A DNA stretch of 64,000 bases from Hyphodiscus hymeniophilus (lineage: Eukaryota; Ascomycota; Leotiomycetes; Helotiales; Hyphodiscaceae). How positions within the stretch are numbered: the stretch's first letter is position 1; each line of letters starts with the position of its first letter. The position numbers were made by a program, and so were the translations under genes. Of the stretch, positions 47,173 to 58,160 are shown one piece after another. The DNA is taken from contig VNKQ01000004.1 of the NCBI GenBank assembly GCA_016508695.1, positions 2,480,001 to 2,544,000 on the forward strand. The letters are read 5' to 3'. The notes below the pieces were generated by a model that saw nothing but the letters and a program-made list of their open reading frames with translations, was not told the origin of the DNA and made no database searches.

Positions 47173-48027
47173 CGAAATCAACAACAACAAGTTTGGCACA
47201 CGCCAACGGAGCTTAGAAGGATGCGGGAATCTGGATTGGTCGACATGGGGAAGGAGAAAGGACGAAAAGGAACGGAAACCATGGAGATGAGCAACGAATG
47301 ATGGACTGAAACGAAAGAAATTAGTGATGGGACATGGACAGAAAGGATGTTATTCGCACTGGATGAAAGGAGAGTCAAGAGGGACGGGTAGACAAGGACA
47401 GCCGAGCGCAGAAATTGAGATCAGAATGCGAATCCACATCGACATACTACCTTTTCATGTGAGGAGTTAGAACAATGTGACCTTTTCCAATGAGTATCGA
47501 CGCTTTTGAGGATACCAGTGAGTAATTCCTGAGACAGCGGACATCATTGCCGAAAGTTTGTCTTCAGGACAAGAATGTCAGCTTCCGGAGTTCTGCCTTT
47601 CTTTCGATTATCGGTTGTGTGTGTTTCAGAACTCTCTCGTGAGAGCCAATTATTATTGACGCAGCTGGTATACAGTGAGCTGAACAGTATTTGAGATCCA
47701 AGGTCAGACATATTGACAAAGTGTACAAGGAAGCAAGTTTGCTTACCAGGAGATTTAGTCCTGAATGAAATGTCTTGGCGTTGGGTGTTTGCAAAGATAC
47801 ATGTGAGTTCGATATGCCCCCAGCCGCATTCAGAAAGGGAGTTGACCTTTGGCAGTGAGCATGTTTGAAAGGTTGTAAAGAAGAGAAGGCTTCAGATAGC
47901 AGGGAAAGCGTCGACACGATCAGAATGTTTCAGCGTGGTTGGAGTTTCAGTAGCAAAAGTTTGCAAGCGATGTTTATATGTATCTATCTAGTTCTGCAGT
48001 GCTAAACCCTCAGAGCAATCTGTCAAT
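47173..48027. other. Intergenic, convergent gap
   Basis: 3' flanks of the 2EXR gene and of the large module-repeat gene. No supported coding frame. Confidence 0.5.
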
Positions 48028-51000
48028 TCACGCATCATGTCGGGCCTTCTTCTCCACCTGCTGGACCACCTCGCCAGTGGCATCAAGCTTGCGCTTGCCC
48101 GGATGAATTGCATCTGGGGCAAGATTAGGCTCTTGAAATACCATATTGACCGAGTGAGCCCGCTGTCCATCGTCTCCAGAGGGGCTTGGCTTCGTCGCCC
48201 GATCCCTCACACGCTTGGTATATTCGTCCAGGCTAATGACCTGCGCGGAACTCTCATCTAATACCATTCTGAGCAATCCTTCGGATTTCGCGGCTTCTTC
48301 AATCATCAGCCTATCCAAGTCGGAGGCCTTGAATGTGGTAGCATATCTAACCCAATCGCTCTCATCCGCTTGTAAATTTGGGTGTCGCAGACTAGTGCTG
48401 TGCCCCGTGTGATCCTTCAGATGGGACGTTAGGGAATACGCTGGATTCAAGATAGCTTTCATAGCCCAAGACTGAAGTAGCAAGACACCTGATCGAACAG
48501 CCTCGACGTCTTTTTCATCCGATGACCAAACTTCCATTAGCAATGTCTCCACAGCATCAAGCTGCAAAATTGAACCCTCGGACAGCAGCTCAGTGTCGAC
48601 AGATACACCCAAGAGTTTCTTCAACTCCTGCTCTGTCTCCCGATTGTTGTGCAGAACTCCAAATATCTGGCCTACGACAGTGAGTGAGCTGGGGAGGATG
48701 ATCTTGGTGAGTTGATTGTCACGGTCACGTCTCGAAATAATACCGGTGATAATGATTCGACCGGAATGGCAATCGTCATAGTATGTCGTGCAATATTCGC
48801 CCCAATACTCCAAAAGATTCGGACCCGGTTGAATTTGGCCACCACACAACACCCGGCGGACCCAGCATTCTAAGAAGTGGTTTGCTCTCTTGCTAGATTC
48901 TTTGTGCGAGTCGCTCAGTACAAAGCCCCTCATCTTGTCTGCAGATTCAAGTACGACGCAGAATTCCACGACGTTCTGATCAGGCGTTCTGAGAGTATAA
49001 GAGAACTTGCAATCTAGAGAATTCTCTAGTGTTTTGAGGAGTTTGTCATCGTGGAAGAGTTCGAGGAGTTCCTGTGAAAAGATTGAAGTGAGCATCAGTC
49101 CTTTAAAATGGACGGAACCCCAGCCTCTTCCATGATCCCAGAACTCTTTTGAACGATATGGCAGATGGCGAACTTACTTGTGATTTTGCGATGGAGCATC
49201 TGAGAAACTTGCCATTGACCAGAACTAATGGTGGTCCGCCCGAGGGCGAACTGTCCGCATCAATGTTTTCCAAAGCCTTGAAATGCTTCCAGAAATTTGA
49301 GAACGGTTCCTTCTCTGTCTTGCTTGCATACTCGAACCATCCACACAGGAACTTATCTCCCCTATTATAGGAGAACATGTCATCTGTCAAAAACGGCTCA
49401 TTCCACAGGACAAGATCGCCTGTGAGTATCAGGTAACTTCTGAAGTGGCACTTGAGCTCGTTTTCTAGTGAATTCATCTGCTGGGAGTCAGCATCGCCTT
49501 GAGCAAGTCCCAAGGCTCCCAAGGCTATGAAAAGTCAAGAGTTTGAGACAGAGTAAAGCAAAAGGAAATAAGAGACAATGAAGTTGAGGCCCATCCGTTC
49601 TAAGAGTTTCTAGTGATCGGGGACAAAAATAGAAAAGAAGTAGATACTTACCATATTAGAGCCAATCGCCCAGAAAGAGTCGTAGATATTCTTTATAGAG
49701 GCTGCAGTCGTCCAAGTAATCTGCTTGTTGATCATCAGGGCTTTAGTTTCTGATGTAGATTCGGTCATAAGTCGCTTGCTTTGCAGCTCCATGATCAACT
49801 CTGTCGGCGGCTGAGTTGGCTTTTCAGCAGTGATAGGTAATCTCTCAGGGACCCTGACGGATTCGAGTTTTGCGGAGGCTGCTCTAGTATTTGCATAAGA
49901 TATTGATCGCTCCGATCTGAGCGAATCATGGCGCGCCGTCCGCGGCTGAGTTGAGGGTTGTAGGGGTGCCAATCGTGCAGATGTGGGAAGGGATATAGGA
50001 TCTGAGGCCGAGATACGGCAACGAGAACTATGGACAGCCTTTCCCTGCGGAGGTGGGACAGGGAAAGGTTCCTTGACTATAAAGAAGTCAGCGGTCAAAA
50101 TCCCATCGGAGCTAAGGAGGACTTGCAGAATTTGGCCCATACAGCAGTGTCGGCAGCATAATGCCTAACTTCAGGTGAGCAATCAAAATGTTGGGCTCGT
50201 GCCTCATCCTGAGTACATATCGAGGTTAGCATGTTGCGTGGAGTGCAAATGATTCTCGCCGCTTCGAGAGGTTTGGTAATATAATACTTACCCGCATTTT
50301 CTGTAAATACTGGAAGAATTCCCTACGGACTCCCAGCTTCTTGGCCTTTTGTTCCATGACTTTCTCTTGCATTATATAGGAACTGGTCCTGGGCGTCAAT
50401 TGGTTACTAAGGGCCTTGGGAATTAGGACAGCATTGCTCGATGTTGTTGAGCGGACCAAGGGAGGTGGGGCGTTCAGAGGAACCGCGTTGCTCGACGTTG
50501 CTGATCGGCTTGAGGGAACCGAATCGATCATACCAGTTGAGCGACTCACGCCCTCATATTTTAGTACACTCGGGTTTGGCTTCGAGAGGCCTGGACGGTA
50601 CGAATCATTTTGCTGCGGGATTGCACGGTCCAGAGTCGCACGGCATGGCGGAGGAGACCCGTTCGGTCTGTATGAGTCGGTCTTAATGTTCACCTTCGTG
50701 GGTGAAGATCCGGGTGTATCACCAAGCTTTTGCCATTTGCGAGTTTTCCCGGAACCGTTACCTCGGGGGCGATTTTGAGGATCCTCCATGTTGGTCGAGC
50801 GAAGATTATACAGTCTTTCCGGCTCTACTCCCGGAAAGGGAGAGTCCTTGACTAGTTACAGCCATCAGAAAGGATCTCCGGTGTGATAGGTGGATGGTAA
50901 TTTTGAACGGCAAAAATTGTGTTTTGCCTTCGCTCAAGAGTGAAATAACCCAGCATTGGCGTCTTGGAAAAGGGAGTGAGATCGAACTTACAATAAAATC

Positions 51001-51647
51001 TCCAGACCATGGACTCTGCCAGCCAGGTCTGCCAATTATCGCTCTCACCCGGAAATCTGGCCAGTGCAATGGCCTCCTTCTCACCTATCACCTTTCTAAA
51101 ATCGCTCATATCGAGCCCACGGCCAGCCGCTTTCATAGTGATTAGATTGTATTGGGATGCGTACCCAGCTGGCTGGCCTCCAATCTTGTGGTAAGGCGCT
51201 CCTGCGACAGGACTGGACACCGGCTCAATCTTAATCTGAACGTTCCCCGAACGCTGGACTGGTTCCAAATAACATGCATCGTGCTCCATATTGGATGGAA
51301 TGCTCCTCTCTTGAACGCGATGGCCTTCGTCGTCTCCCCGAAAGGCTGTCTTGAGTGCTGATTTCGCAGCTGCGACCTTTCCGTCAAGGTCTCCCGGGAA
51401 TGGTTCGTCCGGAACTGGCACATCATTAGCATGATATTGATCCGAATCCGATGGAGATACACATGCAGAGCTTGTTCCAAACCTTCCGCTCTGCCTGCTC
51501 GAGACGCAAATCCGGGCTCTGTCCCGGGTGTGACTTGGTAACAAGGTCGACCATCTCGTTGAAGTACTCCCAGATATCATCGCGGTCGATGCCGCGTAGT
51601 TTTCCATGGGCATATATTACCTCTTCTTGCGATGCGTATCCTACCAT
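48028..51647 (-). CDS. Uncharacterised large protein with three repeats of a ~65-residue module
   Basis: Not recognised. I assemble one gene of about 1,007 residues: exons 51461-51647, 50992-51414, 50292-50851, 50127-50208, 49652-50076, about 49178-49480, and 48028-49071. Five of six introns are phase-verified; that from 49651 to about 49481 is uncertain because the best TAG acceptor (near 49525) gives the wrong phase. The fourth (50077-50126) is GC-AG with a GCAAGT donor. Three diverged copies of a module lie at about residues 4-70, 147-211 and 362-423. Each ends VW-x-(K/R)-(F/L)-x-F-x-x-PFP, and each has a phase-1 intron inside the final Phe codon. Linkers are Ser/Pro/Arg-rich. The C-terminal half (LRTPDQNVVEFCVVLESADK onward) looks folded, and the tail has a basic patch (GKRKLDATGEVVQQVEKKAR) suggesting nuclear location. 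Annotating it as two or three genes would leave intergenic gaps of 63 bp or less. Confidence 0.65.
50077..50126 (-). other. Putative GC-AG intron
   Basis: Minus-strand TTCT|GCAAGTCC...CTTTATAG|TCAAGG, 50 bp. GCAAGT is the standard GC-type donor. It joins VWAKF to KEPFPVPPP and restores the same junction seen in the other two module copies. Confidence 0.6.
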
Positions 51648-52482
51648 GATGACGGTTGTTGTGGCTGGATGAATAAATATGTGTAAGAAGTCGCGATTTG
51701 GGGGATGTAGATGGACGTGTTTGTATACTTTGGGAAACGACAGAAATGGAAAGAGGAAGGCCGAACCGGCTTGAAGATACCAGGGAATAGAACAAAGATC
51801 TGCAAAACAATCAGCACATTCCTAGCGTACTGGAACAAAAGATGTCATCATGAGCTACGCACCTTTCATTTTCTGTTATTTGTTTGCTCTCTGCACAATT
51901 TATCTGCATGACTTTGAAATGCTGGAAATCTGAGCAGTCCGAAACTGTTCGCGTTGATTGAGCAACAACAACCAGTACTGGAGTTTAACAAACGGGTTTA
52001 TGAATATTCAAGCACTCGAAATACGCAGTATACCAGAAGGACTTCCCTACTGTCTCACCAGCAATGAACTGACACGCCACCTGAGTTATACACCTTTTTG
52101 CACCACGATCTACTCGCACTAGAGGGCTACAACATTCAGTCTTCGTGAGATAGTAAAAGCTGCAAGGACAATGCGAAGATATTGGAGTCCAGTAGAGGAT
52201 CCGATACATAAAGTAATTCCTTAACGGAAGGCTTTGGTATCTCACCATATCGTATTAAACAGCACGAATACCAGACAATAGAGATCGAGCTTCAATGCAC
52301 GTTCTGGACGACACAGTCATACTTGAAAAACGCAGTACAGAGGTATCATGATGACTGTGAGCCTTCCAGACTCCATGTCCAGCTCAAACTCCATGATAAC
52401 CCCTATTTCATGACATAAAGTCTCCAACGCCAGCAGTGCTTCCCCCAACGCCTTGTGCAATTGAAAGACGTCCCTGTATGCA
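51648..52482. other. Intergenic gap
   Basis: Promoter side of the module-repeat gene and 3' flank of NGG1. Small unsupported frames only. Confidence 0.5.
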
Positions 52483-54556
52483 TTAATCCTCCTCGCCCTC
52501 GTCATCTGCAGCCTCACGCTCCTTACGAATGAAATCAGCCATCATCTCCGGCTTGAAAATGTAGCTGTCAGGATCCGTGCTTCGGGGTGGCTTCTGCTCA
52601 TCAAACACCATACCAATGCTATCAATCCATTTGCGTCGTCTCTCCATCAGAGTCTTCGTCAAGTCGCCGATGCCAGGTCGTGCCATGCCTGAACCACCGG
52701 GACCCACAAAGTGGCTTCCGCCTCCCGCTCCACCAGGTCGCTTGTTTTTCTTATTCTTACCCATGGTGCGAGTTCGTTTGAGGTATGCGGTCTGAACCTG
52801 TCCATCGAGGTCTTCGAGAATGGTGGTATACTCTTGGTGGGCCATGCGCTCCTTGACGAGATCTGTGAGTCGAGCCTTTCTAGCACCATTCATGATTGTC
52901 GTCTCCTTGAGCTTGGTTTGGAGGAAACGAATACGGGCAGCAATTTCGTCGTCCTCGTGAGCATCGAAATCAGGAACGGCATCTGGGGCGAGGAAACCAA
53001 GGTGACGGAGCTCTTGCTTGATACGTTCATCAACCTGAGGGGCATCGAGCTTGTAGGGTACACCCTTCTTGTATGATTCAGAGTTGGATTCGGTCATGAA
53101 GGTTGCGGGTGGGATAGGGGCTGGTTCATTGCTTGGGCCGAGATCCAGAAGATTATCAAGATCCGCATTGCTTTCGCCATTGATACTAGCTTCGCCATTC
53201 GTCGCACCATTGGCCGCAGGCTTATCTTCTGATGCTGGTGCACGTCGTTCTGGGCGCATAGTTGACAACAATCGTGAAAGAAGAGGACCAACCGAAAGCT
53301 CCTCCGTCTCTGCTGTAGAGTCATCTAAGTCCTCAATGGTTCCCCGTGCCTGATTTGGAGCAAGCTTGTCACGACCATGTTGAGGCGTATCCAGAGCCAT
53401 TCCTCCATCCTCTTCAGCCCAGATATCTGTGTAGTGTCTCTTTCCGCGGCGAGGGACTCGGAAAGGACCAATACGATCACCTCTCTCTCGTAGGAAAGCA
53501 AGGTCTTCTTCAGTGAACGGGCGGAAGTATGGTTCGATGTAGGTAGCGAAGGTCGTAGCTTGGACTTGAGAGTTGGGCTTAGGGTTACTAAAGTCTTTGT
53601 CGGGTGGGGAGCCAGGAATCAAGTTTTCCAAGTTATCCTTCGGGAATACAGCAACGGAGTAGATCTCGCGTTTCTCATCGTCAGTCATGTTAGAGAGGAT
53701 CGCGCGGATTTCGTAGATGGTGGGATCTGGGTAGGTCGAGGGATCTTCGCCGAAGACTTGAAGATGAGGAATCGCCGGAGCAGGAGCTGGTTGACGTTCA
53801 TCTGAGCTCGAATCGTCGTCTTCTCCGCCTTCCTTCTCATCGATGTCGCCTCCAGCAGGTGTAGCAACGGCTACAGGAGAGAGCGACGAGCTGGCAGAAT
53901 CAATATCTCTCGACATTTTGCGTGCTGCTTTTCGGTTTGTGGGATCTCGGATTGGCGAGGAATCTGGTTACAATAAATCAGTAACTGCTCGGTCAAGGCG
54001 TAGCTTGGTGCGGGACTGTTCCCGCTTGATAGGAGCCACCAGTGCCACAAGACTCACCAAGATTGGATCCATCCTGAGGAGCAAGACCATGAGCACCATG
54101 TGTTAATGGTCTTTTATCCTTTCTCTCCTTCTTGTTTGCCTTGGCTTTGCTGCGCTCTTCCTCTTCTGCAGCATCTCTCTTCGATCTTTCTTTGCGCTCC
54201 TCATCCCTTCTTTCATTCTCGATCTCTTCGGTTCTATCCTTCCTTGCCTGCGCCAACAGCCTCATGCCCCTATCGCATACCTGACCCCGCGTATCGACAA
54301 CATCAATAAGCTTTTGTAAGCGTTCCAACAACCCCTCCAAGTCTTTCGAGTTGGGAATAGACGCGCTGTAGTTCTCAACAACAACATCATCAGATGCTCT
54401 GAATTGCTGGATAGGAAGCTCAAGGTATGCTGTTTCGCCGGAATCGGTCGGGGGTAGAGAGGTTCTGGCGCCTACAAGGCTGGGGGTAGTATTGCGACTT
54501 CTTGATTGACGTACATCGCGGCCCTTCTTGCCTGTTCCTTTCTGGCCGACGGGCAT
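52483..54556 (-). CDS. NGG1: SAGA histone acetyltransferase subunit Ada3/Ngg1
   Basis: Adaptor subunit that with Ada2 and Sgf29 activates the Gcn5 acetyltransferase in SAGA/ADA; nuclear. Exons are 54058-54556 and 52483-53963 with a 94-bp intron, giving 659 residues. N-terminal basic region GKKGRDVRQSRSRN, then LEGLLERLQKLIDVVDTRGQ and a long charged coiled coil (about residues 105-150). The middle has FRVPRRGKRHYTDIWAEEDG, typical of fungal Ngg1. The Ada3 C-terminal domain reads ERIKQELRHLGFLAPDAVPD, EDDEIAARIRFLQTKLKETT and YLKRTRTMGKNKKNKRPGG, ending DPDSYIFKPEMMADFIRKER. Splicing restores SNL-DSSPIRDPTNRKAARKM ahead of an internal Met that would otherwise look like a start, so a two-gene annotation here would be wrong. 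Confidence 0.93.
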
Positions 54557-55700
54557 TTTGACGAGAATCTAATTGAGCATAAAGAGATTGATCTGCCGTT
54601 CATGCACGGATATTCAAAATTTGAGTCAGGATTTATGGTGAATCAAGATGGTATGGCACAGTGACGTTAGATTCGCGAGTCGGTTGTGGTGATGGGGCTG
54701 AAATGGTGCCTTGCGCGTAAGCCACCAGAGCTAAGTCAGAATGGGACTAGTCTAGCCTAGGGAATCAGGGATGGTTGTTCCTGGCTGCACTTTTGTAAAC
54801 AAATGTTATGACAGAAAATGAATGATTTTAACTTTGGTAGACCTAGGTTGGGGAAAATGAACAGGTAAATACGAAATATCAAGCTGATGTTGTCTATCAT
54901 TGATTATCGTTGATCGCAATAGCATTTGCTATTTGTAGATCCAGACTCATCTTATACCTCCCTCCCTAAACTGTTTCTGTAGGGTTTATATTGCATTATT
55001 CTCCTCCCATTTACTCCACTTTTGAGTGTTGTTTCCCTCTCCTATGAATTGAAATCATTAGATTTCTTTACGCTCCCTTTGAAACAGGGGAATGTGCTTC
55101 TAGCAGAGTACAAAAGGTCTCATTTCTTTTAGGAGATTGTAGGTCACGCTATCCTCTTTTGCTTTTCCACGTCGCGTCGTTTATTTCCTGCATTGTAACT
55201 ATTGTTTGGCAATAGATTCAACCACCGAGTTGTTCGTTACTGAAGATAACATTAGGAGACTACCATCCTTCCTGATTCTTTCTGCCCTGAATAGTTTAGT
55301 GGCATATTTTGCGCCAAACCAACATATCCAGGGTTGATTCGTGTGCGGAGAACTAGACTGTTTGAGCATCAAGGAATCTTCTTTCTTTGTACGAAAAACC
55401 ATGGGGATGTTTGTTGTGAAAATATATGGAAGTGTTCCATTGCGGTCCTGGGGTGTTGTTGGCAGGCTGGATCTAAAAAACCAATCTTCACTACAGCTCT
55501 AAGAGAGACTCATTCACTTCCAGATCTTCATTAAAAAGAATAAGCTGGCGCTTGACTATTCCCTGCCAGAACAAATCAACGATAGCCTGGCAAAGTAGTG
55601 AAATGGCAACGTCGACTTTAATGCTGCGGTGAGTCGTTAAGTCCAAGAAGAGAGTTTCTACCCTCGTTACCGACACCTTCCGATCGACTCATCATCTGAC
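54557..55700. other. Intergenic 1.1-kb gap
   Basis: NGG1 promoter plus further sequence without supported genes. T/C-rich stretch near 55000-55150. No repeat evident. Confidence 0.5.
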
Positions 55701-55934
55701 ATGGCTACACTCGAGTTATTAAAGAGAGTAGTTAAAGGAGACCTATCTCATACAGCACGACTTGTGGATGATACTCGAAGCACATCAGTGAAATGTCCCA
55801 ATCCCAATCCCAATCCCCCACTCCAACTCCAATTCCGACCCCAAACTCAAAGGGACAAGGTGGCAGAAAGTCTCGATGAGCTTCTAGATGAGCAGAGTAA
55901 ATTGGTCGCAGCATTTACGGCGTTGTTTGAATAG
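55701..55934 (+). CDS. Small open frame, 77 residues, unknown
   Basis: ATG at 55701, TAG at 55932. The product (MATLELLKRVVKGDLSHTA, later CPNPNPNPPLQLQF and AESLDELLDEQSKLVAAFTA) has balanced composition, with two predicted helices flanking a short Pro-Asn run from a CCCAAT hexamer repeat. No family recognised, and it sits just before the transposon-rich block. It may be a real small protein, a remnant or chance. Confidence 0.35.
   Translation: MATLELLKRVVKGDLSHTARLVDDTRSTSVKCPNPNPNPPLQLQFRPQTQRDKVAESLDELLDEQSKLVAAFTALFE
55797..55819. repeat. Short CCCAAT/CCCAATC tandem run
   Basis: About four units of TCCCAA(T/C) giving alternating Pro-Asn codons in the small frame at 55701. Confidence 0.6.
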
Positions 55935-56330
55935 GCAAAACACAAAGAAAACAGCCCCGAGTATTGGTACAGTACCTTAGTTCTTTCAATTCAAAACTCT
56001 CCCAAACACTTCAAGTCCCAAGTCAATCTGCATGACTCGTATCCTTGTATTTTCCCTCGTCTGCGTGCATAAATTACTCAGGAACCCTGCCACCCCGCCG
56101 CTTCCTCAGCTGATCCCGAATCTCCTATTAGACCTCGCACTAATCGTCGACTCGCTTACGGGCCTCTCTGCCGTCGTTCCTAGGCAGTCGGGGAAAGCAA
56201 AATAGGCCGGCATTCAAAATGGGCCGCAAAACCAAAAAGATAATTTGTATAAGAATGCCTAACAAAAAATCTTTATAAACTTTATAACTATTCTTAAATT
56301 TTTGCTATAACTTTGAATCGCGAATCTAGT

Positions 56331-57323
56331 ATGCCTCTTTAAAAACCCCTTAAAGACTCTATTACGCCGAATAATACAAACGACGCAAAATAATAACTAC
56401 GTAATATAATTGCGTTCTTAAAAGAATATCTTAAAGAGTAAAAATATATAGCTATACAAATATATCGAGTAAACCTAAAAACCTTAAGTAACGCGATTAT
56501 TCGAATAGCTAAAGGAAGAGGTCTTAAAACTAGTAGTTACAATCGAATTCTTACTAATATATAAGAGAAACAAGTCTTCTTCTTTATCAAGTATTAGTTT
56601 GAGTATAATTAACTCCCGACTCGAGAGATTCTTATAGTAATTGTTACAAAACTTTGCGTAAAGGTTAATAAGCTAATACTTTCGTACCGCTAGCTTATAA
56701 AGTTCTAAAAGGAAAAGTAATTATATAAAATTAAAACTAAAGCAATTGTAAAAGAGAGAGTAACGGCCGATAATAACGAGATTATAAAGTACTAGTTTTA
56801 CGAAATATACCTTTTAGCTTTAGTTTAATATTAAATACGGCCTAGAAACCTATATAATATAGACGAAACTAGCTTTTGCGTTAATTATACTAAAGGGGTA
56901 AAAATAATCGTTTTTAATAAGGTTTAAGAAGTAAGAATTACTTACTTACTTACCTACTTTATTCTAACTTATTAGGTTTACTCTATCTCCCCCGAGAATT
57001 GCAAATCCCTTATAGTTATCGAAACAATCGATACTAAAGGCAATTATAAAATCTTACCTTTTTGCGTCGCGCAAGGCAAATATATTATAATAGTATAGTT
57101 TAATAATAACCTAAATAAAGGAGAGAAGATTATTATATTAGATTCGGGGTTTACAAACAATAATATTGCTTTATTATAGCTTGATTATTTTATTGAATTT
57201 TTAGGCGCAAAAAAGGGGGAGCCTTAGCGTATAGTTTTTTGCGATTAAGGGGGGGGTTATAGTACGCCGGAATTCTATTTAAAAGCACGTAAAAATAGTA
57301 TTATTATTTGTCGATCTACTAAC
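56331..57323 (+). pseudogene. Fot1/pogo-type DDE transposase relic
   Basis: One reading frame can be followed from ATG 56331 for about 990 bp without a frameshift but with many TAG/TAA stops. Visible remnants are PLKDSITPNNTND, NSRLERFL, then NIDETSFCVNYTKGVKI (56856 on, first catalytic Asp), EVRIT, LDSGFTNNNIALL and LDYFIEFLGAKKGEP (second Asp at 57141), and RIVFCD followed by GGGYSTPEF (third at 57243). This is the order of the pogo/Fot1 DDE superfamily (NMDETGF, DNGYT, LDGHGSH). Several stops stand where Trp or Gln is usual. The 3' part is missing where the copia repeat begins at about 57314-57324. Non-functional. Confidence 0.8.
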
Positions 57324-57471
57324 TGTTATTACTATACTACGCAATAAGTAATATAGTAATAGATATTAATAGTGTCTAATTCTTTTAGTATTATAAGAAT
57401 CGCGAACCTAAGGTTTTACGATAATTATATAACTACTTAATTAGGCTAGATATATTACGTATATTCTAATA
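57324..57471 (-). repeat. 3' LTR of copia relic
   Basis: 148 bp, matching the copy at 63157-63304 at nearly all positions; differences are mainly C/T or G/A exchanges (e.g. ACGATAATTATATAACTA versus ATAATAATCACATGACTA). A further 10 bases (ATCTACTAAC/T) outside the TGTT end also match. Confidence 0.85.
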
Positions 57472-57789
57472 CTAAGGGCTCTTTAGAATAGTAGAACTCC
57501 CAAAAACACCCTATTTTTATTAATTCTATTGCAAATTCTATCTGTCCCTTTATTTATAAGTATTTGATTTATATAAGAGAACAATATCCTTTATTACTAA
57601 TAGATTCGTCTCTTAATTAGTCTAGCATATAAGTACTAGCTAAGTAGTTGGTTTTGCCGTGGAATTAGTATTTATTAAAGGTCTAAAAGTAGTTAATAAA
57701 TAATAAAGAAACTAATTGTATATAGTAATAACGCAATTAATATATTGTAAGTAATAATTATAGTGTATTTAAGGTTAATATATTGGAAT

Positions 57790-57858
57790 ATCACTATTAT
57801 AATTCCCTAAGTATTATATTATAATTCCCTAAGTATTATATTATAATTCCTAATATTA
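57790..57858. repeat. Short tandem repeat in copia relic
   Basis: TATTATAATTCCCTAAGTAT-type unit of about 23 bp repeated two to three times between the RNase H trace and the left LTR. Confidence 0.75.
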
Positions 57859-57939
57859 TAACTTTAACTTTATAGTATTAGGCTCCTTCTTATTACTAGT
57901 TCTCTTAACTTACTCTATTACTTATAATTCGATAGTATT

Positions 57940-58160
57940 CGTATCGATTAGTCGCTTTAAAGAGGTTATAGGTTTGTTTTTCGTTATAAAATCGGCTAAG
58001 TTAAAGTTTCTATTAATTTACTTAACTTTTGTAATCTCTCGTTATTCGTAGGCTTATTATAGATATATAACGTTAATTATAAGTCTCTTTTCTTACGTAG
58101 TTCCTAATTTGACGATATAATTATATAACGATCGAGAATCGGTATAAAGAACTATTAGTA
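57940..58160 (-). pseudogene. Copia RNase H remnant
   Basis: Readable pieces on the minus strand are TDSRSLYNYIVKLGTT, EKRLIINVIYL, INRNFNLADFITKNKP and SLKRLIDTNTIEL, separated by stop codons. They match copia RNase H (TDS...L, then a segment ending ADxxTK and LxxxIDTN). This fixes the element's class and orientation. Confidence 0.75.

Noticed and set aside
53843..53916. Separate start of the NGG1 gene at an internal Met
   Set aside because: The upstream exon 54058-54556 splices in phase and supplies the expected Ngg1 N-terminal half.
55797..55819. CCCAAT run as a CRISPR-like or regulatory array
   Set aside because: Only about four 6-7 base units without spacers; a simple repeat inside a small frame.
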